Source: an uncultured Algibacter sp.
GTDB lineage: Bacteria; Bacteroidota; Bacteroidia; Flavobacteriales; Flavobacteriaceae
Direction of reading: 5' to 3'
Assembly (NCBI RefSeq): GCF_947490405.1
Contig: NZ_CANLGU010000002.1
Coordinates: forward strand, 496,001-560,000
DNA length: 64,000 nucleotides
Part shown: piece by piece, positions 18,577 through 27,174 of the stretch
Layout: the number at the start of each line of letters is the position of its first letter
Numbering within the stretch: position 1 is the first letter of the stretch
Translations under genes and position numbers: made by a program
The notes under the pieces: generated by a model
What the model saw: the letters and a program-made list of their open reading frames with translations, nothing else
Told to the model about the DNA's origin: nothing
Databases searched by the model: none

Positions 18577-18603
18577 ATGTCACCCTGAGTGCAGTCGAAG
18601 GGG
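18577..18603. repeat. Dispersed intergenic repeat, family A, copy 1
   Basis: ATGTCACCCTGAGTGCAGTC followed by GAAGGG. A second copy at 50081-50107 differs at one base. It ends only six bases before the ruvB start codon, so it forms the ribosome-binding region of that gene. Confidence 0.75.
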
Positions 18604-18609
18604 TTTAAT

Positions 18610-19632
18610 ATGAACGAAAACCTAGATCCAACAAACGAAAATTTTTCTCCAGAGGAAATAGATGTAGAAAGAAAGTTAAGACCACTGTCTTTTGATGATT
18701 TTACAGGGCAGGATCAAGTTCTGGAAAATCTTCAAATATTCGTACAAGCAGCAAATTTAAGAACTGAAGCTTTAGATCATACCTTATTTCATGGGCCTCC
18801 AGGATTAGGAAAAACAACATTGGCCCATATTTTAGCTAATGAATTAGACGTTGGTATTAAAGTTACTTCAGGTCCGGTTTTAGATAAACCTGGAGATTTG
18901 GCAGGTTTATTAACCAATTTGGATGAACGAGATGTATTATTTATAGATGAGATTCATCGATTGAGTCCTATAGTGGAAGAGTATCTCTATTCTGCTATGG
19001 AAGATTATAAAATAGATATCATGATTGAAACGGGGCCAAATGCTAGAACCGTTCAAATCAATTTAAATCCATTTACATTAGTTGGGGCTACAACGCGGTC
19101 AGGTTTATTAACGTCACCTATGCGTGCTCGTTTTGGGATTCAAAGTAGGCTTCAATATTATAAAACAGATTTATTAACAACTATTGTGCAAAGAAGTGCT
19201 ATGATTTTGGACGTTCCAATATCTATGGAGGCAGCAGTTGAAATTGCTGGACGAAGTAGAGGTACACCACGTATTGCAAATGCATTATTACGTCGTGTTA
19301 GGGATTTTGCTCAAATAAAAGGTAATGGTTCTATCGATATTAAAATAGCCAAATTTGCTTTAGAAGCATTGAATGTAGATGCGCATGGTTTAGATGAAAT
19401 GGATAACAAAATTTTATCTACTATTATCGATAAATTTAAAGGAGGTCCTGTAGGTATTACAACTATTGCTACAGCTGTTAGTGAAAGTCCTGAAACTATT
19501 GAGGAGGTTTACGAACCTTTTTTAATTCAACAAGGGTTTATTATGAGAACACCTCGTGGAAGAGAAGTCACTGAACAAGCTTATAAGCATTTGGGTAAAA
19601 TACAAGGATCAACTCAAGGTGGTTTATTTTGA
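18610..19632 (+). CDS. ruvB: Holliday junction branch migration ATPase RuvB
   Basis: A 340-residue AAA+ motor that drives branch migration of Holliday junctions with RuvA. Walker A is GPPGLGKT at 62-69, Walker B is LFIDEIHR, and the sensor region contains [10 protein letters not shown] winged-helix C-terminus is present, with [14 protein letters not shown] and the end [17 protein letters not shown] 18610 ([12 protein letters not shown]) was chosen; an in-frame GTG at 18589 lies inside a dispersed repeat and would add residues unrelated to the family. The stop codon overlaps the start of queG. Its partner ruvA lies 11.6 kb downstream at 31238, so the two are not in one operon here. Confidence 0.96.
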   Translation: MNENLDPTNENFSPEEIDVERKLRPLSFDDFTGQDQVLENLQIFVQAANLRTEALDHTLFHGPPGLGKTTLAHILANELDVGIKVTSGPVLDKPGDLAGLLTNLDERDVLFIDEIHRLSPIVEEYLYSAMEDYKIDIMIETGPNARTVQINLNPFTLVGATTRSGLLTSPMRARFGIQSRLQYYKTDLLTTIVQRSAMILDVPISMEAAVEIAGRSRGTPRIANALLRRVRDFAQIKGNGSIDIKIAKFALEALNVDAHGLDEMDNKILSTIIDKFKGGPVGITTIATAVSESPETIEEVYEPFLIQQGFIMRTPRGREVTEQAYKHLGKIQGSTQGGLF

Positions 19633-20555
19633 TTGATAATAAATGTAAATACACAGAACTCATAAAAACCGAAGCAAAACGCCTCGGTTTTTTATCTTGT
19701 GGTATTAGTAAAGCTGAATTTTTAGAAGACGAAGCCCCGCGTTTAGAAAAATGGTTAAACCAAAATATGCATGGAGAAATGCGTTATATGGAAAACCATT
19801 TTGATAAGCGTTTAGATCCTACAAAATTGGTTGAAGGTTCTAAAAGTGTGGTTTCATTATTACTCAATTACTTTCCTTTAGAAGAACAAAATCAAGACAG
19901 TTTTAAAATTTCTAAATATGCTTTTGGAAACGACTATCACTTCGTTATAAAAGACAAACTCAAATCACTATTACATTTTATTCAAGATGAAATAGGTGAG
20001 GTTTACGGTCGTGCTTTTGTTGATTCTGCTCCTGTGCTAGATAAAGCTTGGGCAGCAAAATCAGGTTTAGGTTGGGTTGGAAAACACAGTAATTTACTTA
20101 CCCAACAAGTGGGGTCATTTTATTTTATTGCAGAGTTAATAATCGATTTAGAGTTGGAATATGATACACCAGTAACCAATCATTGTGGTACTTGTACAGC
20201 TTGTATAGATGCATGTCCAACCCAAGCTATTACAGAGCCTTATGTGGTAGATGGCAGTAAGTGTATTTCCTATTTCACTATTGAACTAAAAGAAAATATT
20301 CCATCAGAATTTAAAGGACAATTTGACGACTGGATGTTTGGTTGCGATGTGTGTCAAGATGTTTGTCCATGGAATCGTTTTTCAAAATCACATAATGAAC
20401 CATTGTTTAATCCGAACCCAGAATTATTGTCTATGAGTAAAAAAGATTGGGAGGAAATTACAGAAGATACATTCAAAAAAGTATTTAAGAATTCGGCAAT
20501 AAAACGAACTAAATATTCAGGATTAAAAAGAAATATTAATTTCATAAAAAATTAA
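19629..20555 (+). CDS. queG: Epoxyqueuosine reductase QueG
   Basis: A 308-residue cobalamin-dependent reductase that makes the last step to queuosine in tRNA. Two 4Fe-4S cluster motifs are visible: [11 protein letters not shown] (from Cys186) with Cys212, and CDVCQDVC (from Cys239) followed by PWNRF. The family segment [20 protein letters not shown] contains the catalytic Asp and the cofactor-contacting region. The start is a TTG at 19629 that overlaps the ruvB stop codon; the next in-frame ATG would remove essential N-terminal sequence ([14 protein letters not shown]). The C-terminal HEAT-like extension of longer QueG proteins is absent, as usual in this group. It is translationally coupled to ruvB. 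Confidence 0.94.
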   Translation: MIDNKCKYTELIKTEAKRLGFLSCGISKAEFLEDEAPRLEKWLNQNMHGEMRYMENHFDKRLDPTKLVEGSKSVVSLLLNYFPLEEQNQDSFKISKYAFGNDYHFVIKDKLKSLLHFIQDEIGEVYGRAFVDSAPVLDKAWAAKSGLGWVGKHSNLLTQQVGSFYFIAELIIDLELEYDTPVTNHCGTCTACIDACPTQAITEPYVVDGSKCISYFTIELKENIPSEFKGQFDDWMFGCDVCQDVCPWNRFSKSHNEPLFNPNPELLSMSKKDWEEITEDTFKKVFKNSAIKRTKYSGLKRNINFIKN

Positions 20556-20576
20556 TATTAATTGATTTATAAGTAT

Positions 20577-21605
20577 CTATTTTTCTGTTGACTCTCTCTC
20601 AATTAATTCAGTTTCAAGAGTAATGGTTTTGGGTCTTTTAGGTTTTTTGTTTTTTATAGCTTTTATTTCTTTGTAGAGCTGTTTAAAAGCTGTTTTTCCC
20701 ATTTTAAAACCAGGTTGGTCAATAGTGGTTAAGGTGGGAGATATAACGGAAGACATAAACCAATTGCTAAACCCAACGATGCTAATATCTTCAGGGATTT
20801 TTATACCTTGTTCATTAAACTCTGTCATAGCTCCAATAGCTACCAAATCAGTATTTATAAAGATACCATCAACGTCTTTATGCTCATTTAATAATTGTTT
20901 AGCATTTTTTTTGCCTTCTTCAAAACTCATGTCACCACATTCACATATATAAACTAAAGAAGGATCATAAGGTAAATTGTTGTCTAACAATGCTTTTTTG
21001 TAACCAAGAAATCTATCAATAGAATTTTGAGGTAAAAGTGCACCTCTAAAATGAGCAATACGTTTACAACCTATATCTATTAAATGCTGCGTTGCTTTAT
21101 AAGCAGCTTTTCGGTCATCAATTATAACTTTAGAGCATTTTACTATTTTCGCAATCTTATCAAACATAACCAAAGGTTTTCCTTGATCTATAATTTGGTT
21201 TAAGTGACTAAAATCTGCTGTTCCATTTGCCAAAGAAATAAGAATACCGTCAACTCGTTGACTTAGTAACAAATCAATTTGTTTTTTTTCTAGTTCATAA
21301 GATTCATTGGATTGAAGAATGATAACCAAATACCCCTTTTTTTCAGCTTGTGAAATAATGCCTTTAATCACATTTGAAAAAAAATGATGTACAATTACGG
21401 GTATTATTAAGCCTATAGTCTTAGATTCTTTAGTTCTGAGATTAACAGCAAAAGTGTTGGGTTTATAGTTTAAAGTTTTAGCTAATTCTTTTACTAAGCC
21501 TTTAGTTTTTTTACTAACATCGGGGTAATCTTTTAAGGCTTTTGAAACTGTAGTGACAGATATATTTAATTGTTCTGCTATTTCTTTTAATGTTACAGGT
21601 TTCAT
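20577..21605 (-). CDS. LacI-family transcriptional regulator of the sucrose locus
   Basis: A 342-residue LacI/GalR protein. An N-terminal helix-turn-helix (residues 4-25, TLKEIAEQLNISVTTVSKAL) and hinge (NLRTKESKTIGLIIP) precede a periplasmic-binding-protein-like sensor domain. It is divergent from the TonB receptor gene. Two copies of the palindrome CGAAAACGTTTTCG, the classic LacI-family operator form, lie in the shared upstream region. It should sense a sugar or sugar phosphate from sucrose breakdown and control the five genes to the right, and probably itself. The ligand cannot be read from sequence. Codon use looks like that of its neighbours. Confidence 0.92.
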   Translation of the reverse strand: MKPVTLKEIAEQLNISVTTVSKALKDYPDVSKKTKGLVKELAKTLNYKPNTFAVNLRTKESKTIGLIIPVIVHHFFSNVIKGIISQAEKKGYLVIILQSNESYELEKKQIDLLLSQRVDGILISLANGTADFSHLNQIIDQGKPLVMFDKIAKIVKCSKVIIDDRKAAYKATQHLIDIGCKRIAHFRGALLPQNSIDRFLGYKKALLDNNLPYDPSLVYICECGDMSFEEGKKNAKQLLNEHKDVDGIFINTDLVAIGAMTEFNEQGIKIPEDISIVGFSNWFMSSVISPTLTTIDQPGFKMGKTAFKQLYKEIKAIKNKKPKRPKTITLETELIERESTEK

Positions 21606-21647
21606 ATCTTTAATTTAAAGACTAAATATAATAATTAAATGAAGAAT

Positions 21648-21682
21648 CGAAAACGTTTTCGGTTAAATCGAAAACGTTTTCG
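21648..21682. promoter_or_regulatory. Twin LacI-family operators
   Basis: The perfect 14-bp palindrome CGAAAACGTTTTCG occurs at 21648-21661 and at 21669-21682. Their centres are exactly 21 bases apart, two turns of the helix, so two dimers would bind on the same face. The sites lie upstream of the receptor promoter and about 43-77 bases upstream of the regulator's own start codon. Confidence 0.9.
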
Positions 21683-21692
21683 TTATTAAAAA

Positions 21693-21724
21693 TTGAAATT
21701 GAGTCCGTCATAAATATAGATTTG
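21693..21724 (+). promoter_or_regulatory. Promoter of the sucrose operon
   Basis: A -7 element TAGATTTG (21717-21724) matches TAnnTTTG exactly, with TTG at 21693-21695, 21 bases upstream. It starts 11 bases after the second operator and 48 bases before the receptor ATG. Confidence 0.6.
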
Positions 21725-21771
21725 GTAAAAATTAACTAAATAAATTATTGAATAATTAAAATTTAAGACAA

Positions 21772-24396
21772 ATGAATTCAATTAGAAAAAATGGATTTTT
21801 ATTGATAATGTTGCTAGTTTCAGTTAGTACTGCTGTAGCACAATCAATATCAGGAAATGTAAAAGACCAAGCGGGAATACCCTTACCAGGTGTAAACGTT
21901 ATTCTTGATGGAACTACTAAAGGATCGGTTACTGATTTCGATGGTAACTATACTATTAGTAATTTAGAAAATGGAAGTTACACAATATCTGCAACTTTTG
22001 TTGGGTATGCAAAAACTTCACAAAGTGTAACAATTGATGGTGCAGATGTTGTTGTAGATTTCACAATGAAAGAAGATGCACAATCCTTAGATGAGATTAT
22101 TGTAACAGGAGTTGTAAACCCAAAATCTAGAATAGAATCTAGTGTTTCCATCTCAACTATAGGTGCTAAATTTATTGAACAAGCTGCACCTAGGAGTGCT
22201 GGTGAGCTTTTTAGAAACGTACCAGGTATTCGTGCTGAGTCTTCAGGTGGTGAAGGTAATGCTAACTTTAATGTTCGTGGTGTGCCAGTATCATCTGGTG
22301 GATCAAGATATTTTCAAATTCAAGAAGATGGTTTGCCACTCAATCTATTTGGTGATACATCATTTGGAAATGCAGATAACTTTTTGAGAATCGATTCTAA
22401 TGTTGGGAGAGTTGAAGCTATTAGAGGGGGGTCGGCATCTACGCAAACATCAAATGGACCTGCGGGTATCATAAATATGATTAGCAAAACAGGTGCTACT
22501 GAAGGAGGGTCTTTAGGAACAACTTTTGGTTTAGATTACCAAACTAGTAGATTAGATTTTGAATATGGTACACCATTAGGTAATGGGTTATCTTATCATA
22601 TTGGTGGATTTATGAGAACTGGAGAAGGTCCAAGAGAAATAGGTTATCAAGGAAATAAAGGTGGACAATTTAAAGCAAATATTACTAAAAAATTCGATAA
22701 AGGTCATGTACGTGTGTATATGAAGTTTTTAAACGATAGATCAGTTATGTACTTGCCAATGCCAATGTTATTAGAAGGAGGGAATTCAAACCCAACATAT
22801 TCTAACTTGCCAGGATTTGATATTACTAATGATGCATTGCAGTCTGTTCATTTACAGCAAAGTGCTGGAACATCTCCTTTTACTGGGGAAAGACATGTTA
22901 ATGATGTTAGAAATGGGAATAACCCTATTTCTAAAGCTTTGGGTGCTGAGTTTTCTTTTAAATTACCAAATGACTGGAAAATATTAGGTAAAGCAAGGTA
23001 TTCTAATAATAGTGGACAATGGGTTGCTCCATTCACTGCAGCTGTAGGAACTGTTTCTGAAATCGAAACTACAGCTAGAGATGCTTCAAATGCAACAGGT
23101 ACATTAGTTTATGCTGATGGTGACAGAGAGGCATTTAGTCCATCAAATGGATTAGCACAAATCATTCATATGTTTGATGTTTCTATAGAAGATTTGAGTA
23201 ACTTTTTTGGTGATGTGAAAGTAAGTAAAAAGGTTACTGATAATATTGGGGTTACAGCTGGTTTGTTCACAGCGACTCAAAACACAAAAATTGGATGGCA
23301 GTGGAGTTCATTTCTTTCAGAAGTTAAAGGTGGCGGACAAGCAAGATTAGCTGATTTTGATGGTTTTTCTAGAGGTGGTCAATATTCTTATGGAACGCCT
23401 GTTTGGGGTAACTGTTGCCAGCGTAAATATAATACTGTACATAACGTAAATTCTCCGTATGTAGGTATTGATGCTGATATTAACGAAAAGTTAAACTTTG
23501 ATGGAAGTATTCGTTTTGAAAATGTTCGTGTAAATGGTAACATTGCTGGTGGTCCAACAAGTCAAGATAGTTTTGATTATAATGGAAATGGAACTATTGA
23601 AGGTATTGAGGAAAGTGTGCCCATTATTGTTGGTAATGCGGGTCAAATAATTGATGATAATTATAATTTTATTTCATTTTCTGCGGGTCTTAATTATAAA
23701 TTAAGTGATGGGGCAGCTGTCTTTGGAAGATATAGTTCTGGAGCATCAGGAAGAGCTGCTGATAGAAATAACTACGGTACAAATGGTAGAGCAGATGTAC
23801 AATATGATGAAGTATCGCAACTTGAAGTTGGTTTTAAGAAAAGACTTAAAAATGGTACACTTAATCTAACAGGTTTTATGAGTAATACTGACGAAGGCTT
23901 GAGTAACGAGTTAAATAGATCTGTAGGTAATCCATTCAAAGCTTTAGGTTTAGAAGCCGAAACGGCTTTAGCATTCGGAGAGAACTTTTCTTTTAATGGA
24001 TCTTTTACATGGACAAAAGCTGAAATTGATGGTGGGGCAAACAAAGGAAATACACCAAGAAGACAAGCTGATTTAGTATACAACTTATCGCCATCGTATA
24101 ATTTTGGAGACGATAGACAACATGCCTTAGCATTAAGTGTTTTAGGAACATCTAAATCGTACGCTCAAGATGATAATGATTTAGTAATGCCGGCTTATGC
24201 ATACTTTAATTTAATAGGTAGAGCTGGTTTAACAAAAGGACTTGCTCTGGTTTTAAGTGTAAATAACCTTTTTGATACAGTTGGTATAACTGAAGTAGAA
24301 GGAAATGGAGATGGTGCTTTTGGTTCAGATCGTTTAGTAAGAGCCCGATCAATTAGTGGTCGTTCTACAACATTATCTTTACAATACAAGTTTTAA
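21772..24396 (+). CDS. TonB-dependent outer-membrane receptor for a sugar, probably sucrose
   Basis: An 874-residue outer-membrane transporter. A signal peptide ends near AVAQ (21-24). A carboxypeptidase-D regulatory-like domain (about 26-100, GNVKDQAGIPLPGVNV) precedes a TonB-box-like segment LDEIIVTG (106-113), a plug (about 120-240, ELFRNVPGIRAES) and a barrel that ends in TLSLQYKF. It is shorter than typical SusC proteins and no SusD gene follows, so it belongs to the stand-alone receptor type. Position at the head of a sucrose operon under LacI control suggests that it takes up intact sucrose. A terminator-like hairpin follows, which may keep downstream enzyme levels lower. Substrate assignment is inference. 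Confidence 0.88.
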   Translation: MNSIRKNGFLLIMLLVSVSTAVAQSISGNVKDQAGIPLPGVNVILDGTTKGSVTDFDGNYTISNLENGSYTISATFVGYAKTSQSVTIDGADVVVDFTMKEDAQSLDEIIVTGVVNPKSRIESSVSISTIGAKFIEQAAPRSAGELFRNVPGIRAESSGGEGNANFNVRGVPVSSGGSRYFQIQEDGLPLNLFGDTSFGNADNFLRIDSNVGRVEAIRGGSASTQTSNGPAGIINMISKTGATEGGSLGTTFGLDYQTSRLDFEYGTPLGNGLSYHIGGFMRTGEGPREIGYQGNKGGQFKANITKKFDKGHVRVYMKFLNDRSVMYLPMPMLLEGGNSNPTYSNLPGFDITNDALQSVHLQQSAGTSPFTGERHVNDVRNGNNPISKALGAEFSFKLPNDWKILGKARYSNNSGQWVAPFTAAVGTVSEIETTARDASNATGTLVYADGDREAFSPSNGLAQIIHMFDVSIEDLSNFFGDVKVSKKVTDNIGVTAGLFTATQNTKIGWQWSSFLSEVKGGGQARLADFDGFSRGGQYSYGTPVWGNCCQRKYNTVHNVNSPYVGIDADINEKLNFDGSIRFENVRVNGNIAGGPTSQDSFDYNGNGTIEGIEESVPIIVGNAGQIIDDNYNFISFSAGLNYKLSDGAAVFGRYSSGASGRAADRNNYGTNGRADVQYDEVSQLEVGFKKRLKNGTLNLTGFMSNTDEGLSNELNRSVGNPFKALGLEAETALAFGENFSFNGSFTWTKAEIDGGANKGNTPRRQADLVYNLSPSYNFGDDRQHALALSVLGTSKSYAQDDNDLVMPAYAYFNLIGRAGLTKGLALVLSVNNLFDTVGITEVEGNGDGAFGSDRLVRARSISGRSTTLSLQYKF

Positions 24397-24436
24397 CAAA
24401 CTGTAAGGTTTTAGTTTGATTTTTAAGTTTGTAATA

Positions 24437-24474
24437 AAAGAGTTGGGGTTTTATTTTAAGTTCCAGCTCTTTTT
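24437..24474 (+). terminator. Terminator-like hairpin between receptor and glutaredoxin-like gene
   Basis: AAAGAGTTGGGG (from 24437) can pair with TTCCAGCTCTTT, with one G-T pair in the nine-base core, followed by a T-run at 24470-24474. No new promoter is obvious after it, so it may act as a partial stop that lowers expression of the genes behind the receptor. Confidence 0.65.
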
Positions 24475-24492
24475 AATCTAAAATTTATATAC

Positions 24493-24855
24493 ATGAAGGC
24501 GTTTGTTTTTTCAATATTATTAATGATTACCATCGGGAAAGAGGGTTATGGACAAATAAAAAAATCAGATTTAAACAGTAATGTAAGTTCTCAAAATAAA
24601 TCAAACAAATTGATTGTTTATGGAAGCGATACTTGTCATTTCTGTGTTGATACCAAAGCATATTTAAAAGAAAAAAAAATAGATTTTATTTATTACGATG
24701 TAGATATAAATTTACTAAAGCAAAGAGAAATGCTCATAAAACTTCAAAAGGCAGGAATTCCAGTTGATAACTTATCATTACCAGTTGTAGATTTGGGTAA
24801 CAAACTTGTTATGAATGAAGCTAATTTTGAAAATTTTCTTAAAAAACTAAATTAA
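24493..24855 (+). CDS. Secreted glutaredoxin-like thiol protein
   Basis: A 120-residue protein with an N-terminal signal (MKAFVFSILLMITIGKEGYGQ) and a glutaredoxin/thioredoxin fold. The redox motif is CHFC at 48-51 in VYGSDTCHFCVDTKAYL, and the cis-Pro is in SLPVVD (Pro97), followed by NKLVMNEANFENFL. It would act in the periplasm, or as a membrane-bound protein if the signal is not cleaved. It lies in the sucrose operon, between the receptor and the inner-membrane transporter, and ends one base before the transporter ATG. That link to sugar uptake is not explained by known function. A substrate such as the receptor or a sugar-binding partner is only a guess. Confidence 0.8.
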   Translation: MKAFVFSILLMITIGKEGYGQIKKSDLNSNVSSQNKSNKLIVYGSDTCHFCVDTKAYLKEKKIDFIYYDVDINLLKQREMLIKLQKAGIPVDNLSLPVVDLGNKLVMNEANFENFLKKLN

Positions 24856-24856
24856 A

Positions 24857-26206
24857 ATGAAGATAAAAAAACCAAGTTTATCCTTTTGGCAAATCTTTAA
24901 TATGAATGTGGGTTTCTTAGGCATTCAATTCAGTTTTGGTTTGCAGCAAACAGCAGTTAATCCTATATTTTCATTTTTAGGAGCTCATCATGAAGATTTA
25001 CCTTTATTAAATTTGGCTGGTCCTGTTACAGGTTTAATTATTCAGCCTATTATAGGTGCTATTTCAGATAAAACATGGTCGCCACGTTGGGGTAGACGTA
25101 AACCATTCTTCTTAATTGGAGCAATAATAGGTAGTTTATGTTTGTTTGCGTTTCCATTTAGTCCTGCACTTTGGTTTGCTGTTGGTTTGTTGTGGATTCT
25201 TGATGTTGGTAATAACATGGCTATGGAGCCTTATCGCGCTTTTGTAGGTGATAAATTACCAAATAAGCAGTTAAGCTTTGGGTATCAAATGCAAAGTTTA
25301 TTTGTTGGAGCAGGAATTGTTTTAGCAAATGCTTCTATATTTCTTTTTCAAGATTGGTTTGGTGCTGCAGAAGCAGTTGAGGTATCAAGTGGTATTCCTA
25401 AGTGGTTGTATTATTCATTTTTTATAGGTGCTTTGTTATCCGTTTCAACAATCTTGTGGTCGGTTTTAAAAACACCAGAAATTCCACCATCTGATGAAGA
25501 GTTTGAAGAGATAAAAAAGCATAATGCCTTACCTTTTTTAGATAGGTTAAAAACACCAATAATAGAGATAGTTGAAGCTATTAAAGATATGCCTAAGTTT
25601 ATGTGGAAATTATCTGGAGTTTACTTGTTTCAATGGTATGCTTTATTTGTCTATTGGCAGTTTATAGCACCCATGTTTAAAGAAAGTATGGGTTTTAATA
25701 GTTCAGAGGCCTTAAGTCAAGCAGCAAAAATGAATACTACATATAATGTTTCAACTATAGTTTTTGCATTAGCGCTTGTACCATTGGCTTTAAAGTTTGG
25801 GGGAAAAAAAGTATATGTGTTTAGTTTGTTTTTAACAGGAATTGCAATGCTTAGTATTCCATACATACAAGACCCTTTTTTAGTTATTCTACCAATGATT
25901 TTGTTTGGTATAGGTTGGGCAGCAATGATGGGTATTCCTTATTCTATGGTTTCTAAAATTGTACCTCAAGAACGACGCGGAGTATATATGGGAATTTTAA
26001 ATATGATGATTGTTATTCCTATGGGTATTCAAACCGTAACATTTGGGCCCATAGTAAAAAATCTATTAGGTAATAGTGCAGTTAATGCCATATTGTTTGG
26101 TGGCGTATTTTTTATCATAGCTGGTGTTTTGGCTTTGAGACTAAAACAACCAAAATCAAATGAAGATGATGCAAGTGTTTCTGTTTTAGGAGGCGGCGGG
26201 CATTAA
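24857..26206 (+). CDS. Inner-membrane sugar:proton symporter, sucrose type (MFS/GPH)
   Basis: A 449-residue transporter with about 12 membrane segments. It carries the SUT/SLC45-like signature RWGRRKPF at 77-84 after the segment GAISDKTWSP, the cytoplasmic loop that defines sucrose and maltose/sucrose symporters of this group. The N-terminal part SFGLQQTAVNPIFSFLGA is also typical of bacterial SUT-like proteins. It would bring sucrose from the periplasm into the cytoplasm, where the phosphorylase and fructokinase encoded next act. It lies one base after the glutaredoxin-like gene and 20 bases before the kinase gene, in one operon. Confidence 0.88.
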   Translation: MKIKKPSLSFWQIFNMNVGFLGIQFSFGLQQTAVNPIFSFLGAHHEDLPLLNLAGPVTGLIIQPIIGAISDKTWSPRWGRRKPFFLIGAIIGSLCLFAFPFSPALWFAVGLLWILDVGNNMAMEPYRAFVGDKLPNKQLSFGYQMQSLFVGAGIVLANASIFLFQDWFGAAEAVEVSSGIPKWLYYSFFIGALLSVSTILWSVLKTPEIPPSDEEFEEIKKHNALPFLDRLKTPIIEIVEAIKDMPKFMWKLSGVYLFQWYALFVYWQFIAPMFKESMGFNSSEALSQAAKMNTTYNVSTIVFALALVPLALKFGGKKVYVFSLFLTGIAMLSIPYIQDPFLVILPMILFGIGWAAMMGIPYSMVSKIVPQERRGVYMGILNMMIVIPMGIQTVTFGPIVKNLLGNSAVNAILFGGVFFIIAGVLALRLKQPKSNEDDASVSVLGGGGH

Positions 26207-26226
26207 ATTTAACAAGAAAAATAGTT

Positions 26227-27168
26227 TTGAAAAATAATAATATAAGAGATATAGACATTCTTTGTGTTGGCGAAGTTCTTGTAGACTTCATTGGACACCA
26301 AACAGGTGTGCTTATTAATAATACAAGAGATTATCATAGATATTTAGGCGGTTCGCCTGCAAATGTAGCTATGAATTCTGCAAGATTAGGTTTAGAATCT
26401 GCTTTGGTGGCAACAGTTGGCGATGATGGTTTTGGAGAGTATATTTTTGAACGATTATCTGGAGTTGGCGTAAATACAAATCATATTAAAACAATTAGTG
26501 ATAAGCCTACAAGTGTTATTTTTGTATCAAAAACAGATAGTACACCAGATTTTATTCCTTTTAGAAAAGCAGATTCTTATATTCTAGAAGATCAAATTTC
26601 AACAGATTTACTTTTAAAAACAAATATATATCACACAACCTGTTTTGCTTTAAGTAAAAACCCTGCACAAACTACTATTTTAAAAAAGGCAGAAGAAGCT
26701 TTTAGTTTAGGATGCAAATTAAGCATTGATGTAAATTATGCTAAAAAGTTATGGCATAGTAAAGAAGAAGCACTTCAGGTTATTAAATCATACTGTAAAT
26801 TTAATCCTCTAGTAAAAATTAGTGAAGATGACATGCTTAGGTTATTTGAGCAAAAATTGCCACACGAAGATATTTTTGATTTTTTCCATTCTGAAGGTGT
26901 TGATACGGTATGTTTAACCTTAGGAAGTAAGGGTGTAAAATTGTCTCAAAAAGGAAAAGCTGTTGTGAAGTTACCTGCAATACAAATTGATGTAGTACAG
27001 GATGCAACAGGAGCAGGTGATGCGTTTTGGTCTGGTTTTTTGTTCGCCTATATTAAAGAAAAGCCAATTGAAAAATGTCTAGAAGTAGCCCTTCAATTAG
27101 CCGCATTAAAACTTCAAAATGTAGGAAGACTGCCTGATAACATAAATATTTTGTCTGAACTTTTATAA
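26227..27168 (+). CDS. PfkB-family fructokinase
   Basis: A 313-residue sugar kinase of the PfkB/ribokinase family. The N-terminal family segment GGSPANVAMNSARLG and the C-terminal signature DATGAGDAFWSGFLF (from 259, catalytic Asp265) are both present. With sucrose phosphorylase next to it, the expected reaction is fructose + ATP to fructose 6-phosphate. The start is a TTG at 26227 (KNNNIRDIDILCVGEVLVDF); no upstream ATG is in frame, and a later start would lose the first beta strand. It ends six bases before the next ATG. Other ketose or 2-keto-3-deoxy sugars cannot be excluded by sequence alone. Confidence 0.9.
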   Translation: MKNNNIRDIDILCVGEVLVDFIGHQTGVLINNTRDYHRYLGGSPANVAMNSARLGLESALVATVGDDGFGEYIFERLSGVGVNTNHIKTISDKPTSVIFVSKTDSTPDFIPFRKADSYILEDQISTDLLLKTNIYHTTCFALSKNPAQTTILKKAEEAFSLGCKLSIDVNYAKKLWHSKEEALQVIKSYCKFNPLVKISEDDMLRLFEQKLPHEDIFDFFHSEGVDTVCLTLGSKGVKLSQKGKAVVKLPAIQIDVVQDATGAGDAFWSGFLFAYIKEKPIEKCLEVALQLAALKLQNVGRLPDNINILSELL

Positions 27169-27174
27169 AATCAA

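Noticed and set aside
18589-18610. GTG at 18589 as the ruvB start
   Set aside because: It lies inside a dispersed repeat and adds residues foreign to RuvB; ATG 18610 matches the family N-terminus.
21648-21682. CcpA catabolite-response (cre) sites
   Set aside because: The palindrome resembles cre, but CcpA belongs to Firmicutes and a dedicated LacI-family gene lies directly beside the sites.
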